Source: Alnus glutinosa (Eukaryota > Streptophyta > Magnoliopsida > Fagales > Betulaceae). Taken from it: a stretch of 64,000 bases of DNA. Where the stretch lies: the NCBI RefSeq assembly GCF_958979055.1, contig NC_084886.1:7571154-7635153 (forward strand). The letters are read 5' to 3'. The position numbers were made by a program, and so were the translations under genes. The notes under the pieces were generated by a model. That model made no database searches. It was not told where the DNA came from and worked only from the letters and a program-made list of their open reading frames with translations. This document shows, piece after piece, positions 59,301 to 64,000 of this stretch. Numbering within the stretch: position 1 is the stretch's first letter; every line of letters starts with the position of its first letter.

Positions 59301-59828
59301 ATACAAGGATATTTAGTAGACGGTTGATGCATCAGACTCGATCCTATCTTTCGTAGCCTGCATTCCCATTCGTGTCGCAACTGATTCAGTAAGCTACGTG
59401 TTCGGTGCACGAGGAATTGCCTTCGGTCCCCCAAATTGACTTACTCGTGGCAACCTTCCGGCCGCCCAACGACCTATAACGCTAGTCACTACTCCCACTG
59501 ATGGACCTAGCCAAGTGTGGGATAGCCGTTCTGCTAGGCTTCCCCGCCATGTCGATGGGCGCCCCGACCGCTGCTTGGAGTGGGGTAGCATAAGTTGTTT
59601 CCAATGAAGGAGTGAGCGATTCTCGAGGATCTGCCACCTCGAGGACTGAAATGTTGGAGTAGTAGAAGATGGTTGAGGATTTTGTGCTACAAAAATTGGC
59701 ATAACCATTGGAGGAGGAATCGTCACTAGCGGTTGTTTAGGTGCCGTAGACTGCTTGTCAAAGTTTCCATTTGGTGTTGATGTGGCAAATTAAAACAGAT
59801 TTTGTCAACTTTCCTAACAGTAGGGACT

Positions 59829-59873
<45 letters not shown>

Positions 59874-62416
59874 CACCCTTGGGAATGATTAATCACTTTT
59901 TAAAACTCAGGCAGCTATTTGTCAAAACCTCAAACCACATGGACCAAAAATACATTTACCCCTAAGAAAAATCATTTTTGAGGGAAAACATGTCCTGTAG
60001 AAACAAATCCTTGATATGTGCTAGTTTTCACATGGAAATGCATCTTTTGAGCTTTTGCCAATCCTATTTTATGTTTAATTTATTTGAATATTCTATTTTA
60101 TGTCTAATGGCTTTCTTCTGGTTGATATAGGTAGCACAGAAGAATATTGGAAGAGGCAGGATGCAGCTCATGTTATTGCTCTGGTGAGTATCACTTAATG
60201 GATTAAAATTTTGAGCATCAGTCACCCACATGTCCCTTTTTTTAATCTACATTTTTTGAACAAGCAACGTCCTTTATTTTTTCGCCGTTTCTTTATTTTC
60301 TAAGTTTTGCATTTTCCAATCAATGGGAGTCACCATCATAGTTCTAGTGTTAATGTTAGTCATGCAAATTCGCCAATGTGACATAGCAAAGTCATATGAC
60401 TGGGTATGGATGACATATGTTTTTATATTTCCACCTTAGTTATTCTCAACCAATTTTTTTCCTCAAATTAAGGATAAAGGTATTCAATCTGCATTATCAC
60501 AATGGTTTGTTAGGAGTAATATAAAAATGTCTTCTTTTTACTAAAATTTGGTTGAACTGGTGGTTGCAGCTAGTCACTGAAGGACTTGGGCTTGGAGGAG
60601 GTGCTGCTGTAGGAAACTGGAGCAGGTGCAGTCAAAAAGAACAATTCTCTTATGCTATTTCTTGATCAATTTTTTGATACAAACCTTGATGTTTGCATTT
60701 GCATTCTTGAACCAAAACTCAATTATTCTATGGTAGACTAGTTTCATTTTCAATTCCCGTATACCTGCCTTTATTTCTGCCCCTGTTTTACGACTTCCCA
60801 TATGTGATTTCGTATGCATTCTGTTTAACTTGATGGCTCACTTAGTAAATTTTTATTGTTAGTGTGTTCCATTTTTCAGGTTGGACTTGCACTTCTATAA
60901 CTTATTTCTTTCTTCCGGTTGTCATGTTGATATGTTCTTATGTATTACTCATTCCAGAAATAGAGAACAATTATGCTATAAAATTTATTTTATGATGATA
61001 TGCTCTTGGTTTACAATATTTGTTCCCTCTTATTGATGATACTTCATTAACATCGATTTTGAATCTTTTTGTGAACTAGGGAGAATGATAATAACAAAGT
61101 GCTTCTTGGGATAGGTGGTGGACATTATGCACCTCGGCATATGGACATAGTTCTGTAAGTTACAGTCATTGTGCAGTTTTCTGTTCTCTTGATCCTTTGC
61201 AATATGTTTCTTAGTATTATGTATTAGTTGTTGACTTTGAACTCTTACCTTGCAAATGGGTTGGCTATGTAGATGTGACTATAGTTAATGTTAAAGTTAT
61301 GCAGAAACATCTAAACTCAGATTTTTTTTTTTAATTTTTAATTTTTTTTTTGGTTTATGGGAAAGTAATGTTTGCATCAATCTTGGGTCATTTTGCACTA
61401 TCATAGGTCTTTTATTGGTGAGAGCTCATTTAGTCTGACTGTTATCATGCCATTTGGATGTCCAAATGAAGCATAGATAAATCTATTCTCAATTGATAAT
61501 AGTGAAATAGTTTTTGCCTGCTTTGGAAATAAGTCCTCTGTTGATTGTAAATATAGGAAAGATGGTGTTTGGGTGGGTCACCTACTTTCCGGATATTCCT
61601 TGCCGATGGAAGACCCAAGCTTGTCAAAAGTAGAAACAAATGTGAAAGAGGTTGGCGGGACTTGGAGGGAATCAATTAAAGCTGCATTTGAGGCTACAAG
61701 ATTGGCTTTCCCTGGCGGGGAAATTGTTGCGCATCTTGATCACAAGTAAGATCATAGAGAAGAATATTTGGCTTAATTGCATGACACGCATTGTATGATG
61801 GTTTAGCTATAGATGTACTGTGGTTGCTAAAAATTGCATTTGGTGATTACTGAGATCTAAATATATGTTCTGCAGCTCGAAACTCTAATGTCGCTGATGC
61901 ATTTTAAGGAGGGTTACCTAAATCATTATTCAAGCACATCTAGATCACAAATTATGGTTATTTGGCTTTAAAAAGTGTTTTTTTTTTTTTTTTTGGCATG
62001 TGAAAAATTGGCTGTTGGTTTAGATATGAGCGTGGAGTATATTATGAGTGTTCAAAATTGCCAATAACACTGCAAAAATTGATAGCTATTACAGATCATT
62101 TTAGTCTACAACTGGACTAAAACAGGAAGAGGAAATGAAAAGAAATTAGTCTCTGATGTGGAGCAAATTAAGTCCATTATCTTGTTAGATCATTTGTTTT
62201 ATAGCATTATAACTTTGTCCATTCTTTTTTAAGTGAGAGAGGTAGGTATATGATTACATAATGCATGACCTATTAGGTTCCCCAATTTTCTCTCTCTCTG
62301 AGGTTAGCTTGCTACTTATTGGTTGCAGGAGTTTCAAAAGCTGGCAGAAGAATGCTATAACAGGGTTCCTAGGCGAGCAGAACATAAAAATTGGCAAACC
62401 AGCTGACTTCTACTGA
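56370..62416 (+). CDS. GEK1: D-aminoacyl-tRNA deacylase GEK1/DTD2, 9 exons
   Basis: Archaeal-type D-aminoacyl-tRNA deacylase. It removes mischarged D-amino acids and, in plants, aldehyde-modified D-aminoacyl adducts. Arabidopsis gek1 mutants are ethanol hypersensitive. Exons: 56,370-56,471, 56,572-56,755, 56,859-57,001, 57,075-57,138, 60,131-60,183, 60,570-60,625, 61,080-61,154, 61,557-61,745 and 62,329-62,416. All have GT-AG borders and join in frame to 954 nt (317 aa), the length I recall for the Arabidopsis protein. Landmarks: MVKLVVATTTDPASINPANA at the N-terminus, VIFLSKHTAVSNRPALTVHP, EGTHHGP (147-153, conserved His pair), LGIGGGHYAPRH (210-221), GEIVAHLDHKSFKSWQ, and a C-terminus of GKPADFY. 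It has no targeting peptide, so it is probably cytosolic. Intron 4 (3.0 kb) holds a Mutator-like element. The gene is head to head with TRAX. Confidence 0.95.
58465..59964. mobile_element. Mutator-like element in GEK1 intron 4
   Basis: Left text (ATGCATTTTTTGTTCCTGTG, GATTTTGACAAATAG, TAAAAAGTGATT, TTGGTCCCTACTGTTAG, GCCACATCA) is repeated in inverse at the right end (reading TAGGGGTAAATGTATTTTTG first), about 190 bp per arm. Inside are GGGTGGTTG/CAACCACCCC hairpins and GACACGTGTC palindromes in inverted pairs. A further insert of unknown origin is at about 59,330-59,770. About 1.5 kb, non-coding. Confidence 0.7.
59831..59873. repeat. Poly(T) tract
   Basis: 43 uninterrupted T inside the right arm of the intronic element. 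Confidence 0.95.
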
Positions 62417-63560
62417 TTTCTGAAGAACACAGCATCAACAAGGGCAGAGTCAAAAACCAGCCAGCTGGATAATGATATGACTCAAAATAGACGATTTAAA
62501 AAAGAAAAAGAAAAAAGAGAGAGAGAAGAGAATAAGCCAATAAGGACAGGACCAAAGGCACAGCCTACCAATGAGATGGTGTTCCTTCTTCGTGGTCTCC
62601 ATCTATGTGACGTTGACTTGTTCATGACTTGTATTTGTTCTATTGTTGTCATTCTTTGGTGATATGTTTCCAATAGACGACATTATTATGTTGTCCAGTC
62701 ATTAAAGCAAATTAAGCAATGCATTTTTAATAACAGGTCAATTTAACCAATTAAGTATTATAATAAAGCTAATCAGGACTAATAATCACGATTTTGTTGA
62801 CATGAGACTATGAGAGACATGGACCACTGATTGCGAGAGGGACGTGCCAATTGCTTTTGCATTTCTTTTTCTAATTTCTGGACCAACGGCAAGTTTTGAA
62901 CCGCCCAATTGGCAGATAGACAGACCCCAGAGCATGGGCCATGGAGTCTAATTTTTTTTTTTTCTTTGGTTATTTTTGTAGATAGATTATTACAAAAAAA
63001 AATTGAAACCTGTCAGTACAGTAACTGCATGCCGCTGAATAGGAAGACTATATGCAAGAGAAGGAGGTTGGAGGCTTTGCCGGGGGTGGAACCGACGAGA
63101 CCACTCCGATGCTTAAGTTAGTTTAGTGAGGGATGGAAATTTAGCAGTGTAATAGTGGACTGATTAGGCATACCCGAACAAATACCCTCTTGCTCTTTTT
63201 ATTGGCTTTTGTCCATCGTCTTTTTTCATGGGATTTTAAGAATTTCCGTCAGTAACCTGTTACTGACATGAGATTCTTTTCCCAAATTTATTAGGAGAGC
63301 GAATGATGTGAACAAATGATTAAGCTAGCTGAGTAGGGAATTAGCTGTCGAGAGTTACATTTTGGTGATAATTCACTCAAAGTTTTGTTAACTGTTTGTG
63401 TCGTAGGCCACCTGGCTTTCTAGGCTCTAGTTGAGGATTGTTGGCTCCTTAGTCCCTTCGGCTATGGGTTGTCGGGCGACCTTCTGACTCTCCAAACAAA
63501 ACTAAAGAAACATTCTACACTTTTTGTTTGGTATGTGCTGCAATTCTATACAAACAAAAT
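62417..63560. other. GEK1 3' flank: no gene recognised
   Basis: The first 200-300 bases are probably 3' UTR. Beyond are short frames without recognisable domains. Confidence 0.45.
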
Positions 63561-63564
63561 ATTT

Positions 63565-63775
63565 TTTAATTTTTAATTTTTTTATATAGTGCCCCGTGTC
63601 AACCTCTCTGAGGTTGACATGTAGTGGACCGTTAATTTTTGGACGGAAAACTTAACCGAGGTACCAATTCGGTCTTTTCCTAAAATTGATGTACCATCTG
63701 TGATGCAATTTGAAACTCAGAGACTAAAAAATAAAGTTGTGAAAACTCAAGGACTAAAAAGGTGTTTAACCCTTT
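63565..63775. mobile_element. Mutator-like element, right end only
   Basis: The text GTGTCAACCTCTC, TTTTTGGACGGAAAA, GGTACCAATTCGGT and AAGGTGTTTAACCC corresponds to the right arm of the 54,651-55,335 family. The left arm is missing. Confidence 0.5.
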
Positions 63776-64000
63776 ATTTTATTAATTTTTTTTTTTTAAT
63801 GCAATTTTATAAAAGAATGCTTCACTATAAAGACTTTACAAAGATTGTTTTATAAGGGATTTTTCATGATCTCAAGAAAGCATGCCAGCCAAAATTCGGA
63901 TTATTAATACGTCCACATGCCACAGCTAATTTCTTGCATCATTTCCCAAAATTCCTTTCAGAGATCCACGAAGTCAACGGCAATCCGGTGGCGGAAGCCC
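63776..64000. other. Window edge: nothing assigned
   Basis: The last 40 bases are less AT-rich (GTCAACGGCAATCCGGTGGC) and could be the start of an exon cut by the window. Too short to assign. Confidence 0.2.

Noticed and set aside
59394-59726. Minus-strand frame of 110 codons in the intronic Mutator-like element
   Set aside because: No recognisable domain, and it lies inside non-coding transposon sequence. It may be a further inserted retroelement scrap but cannot be assigned.
1-64000. CRISPR arrays, bacterial operons, rRNA or tRNA genes
   Set aside because: The regular repeats are microsatellites, element arms and the 52-bp arrays. No tRNA cloverleaf or rRNA text was recognised by eye, although a tRNA scan was not possible.

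Overview
This window is nuclear DNA of a flowering plant, most likely a woody eudicot. The evidence is an AT-rich background, GT-AG introns, plant-type cytosolic sulfotransferases, Copia, Ty3 and L1 retrotransposons, and hAT, PIF/Harbinger and Mutator-type DNA transposons. I cannot name the species.

Layout. (1) 1-30,100: a tandem array of four cytosolic sulfotransferase (SOT) genes, all on the minus strand. SOT-1 (4,435-5,444) is broken by a 5-nt insertion. SOT-2, SOT-3 and SOT-4 are full length (335-336 aa, no coding introns). Each lies in a duplicated unit of several kb, and the units carry different later transposon insertions. Paralogous units serve as empty-site controls, so three hAT elements with perfect 8-bp target duplications can be delimited to the base, and two PIF/Harbinger elements by their 3-bp duplications. 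(2) 30,100-35,400: transposon debris, a 14-3-3 exon relic, and a 47-bp SOT relic that extends the old SOT array towards TRAX. (3) 35,431-43,848 (minus): a seven-exon gene for translin-associated factor X (TRAX, 283 aa). Its 5.8-kb second intron holds L1, Copia and Ty3 fragments. (4) 43,886-54,000: a 10.1-kb nest of transposons directly upstream of TRAX. An outer Mutator-like element with a 9-bp target duplication contains a second, 6.6-kb Mutator-like element with about 1.2-kb terminal inverted repeats and its own 9-bp duplication, and also a 5'-truncated L1 with a 13-bp duplication. The inner element carries pieces of a receptor-like kinase and an apparently intact two-exon GRF-zinc-finger membrane protein gene. 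The outer element carries a GC-rich possible captured gene fragment. (5) 56,370-62,416 (plus): a nine-exon GEK1/DTD2 gene (D-aminoacyl-tRNA deacylase, 317 aa) with a Mutator-like element in intron 4. (6) 62,417-64,000: gene-poor flank.

The order SOT cluster, TRAX, GEK1 matches, from memory, the Arabidopsis chromosome 2 order around AT2G03750-AT2G03800, so the locus looks conserved and expanded by duplication and transposons. TRAX and GEK1 are head to head. Without the inserted elements only about 1.1-1.2 kb would separate their start codons, so the ancestral state was probably a compact divergent promoter that the nested elements have pushed apart.

The parts I find most worth a second look are the nested Mutator elements in the TRAX-GEK1 promoter, the mosaic history of the SOT units, and a Copia element with one inverted LTR inside intact target duplications.
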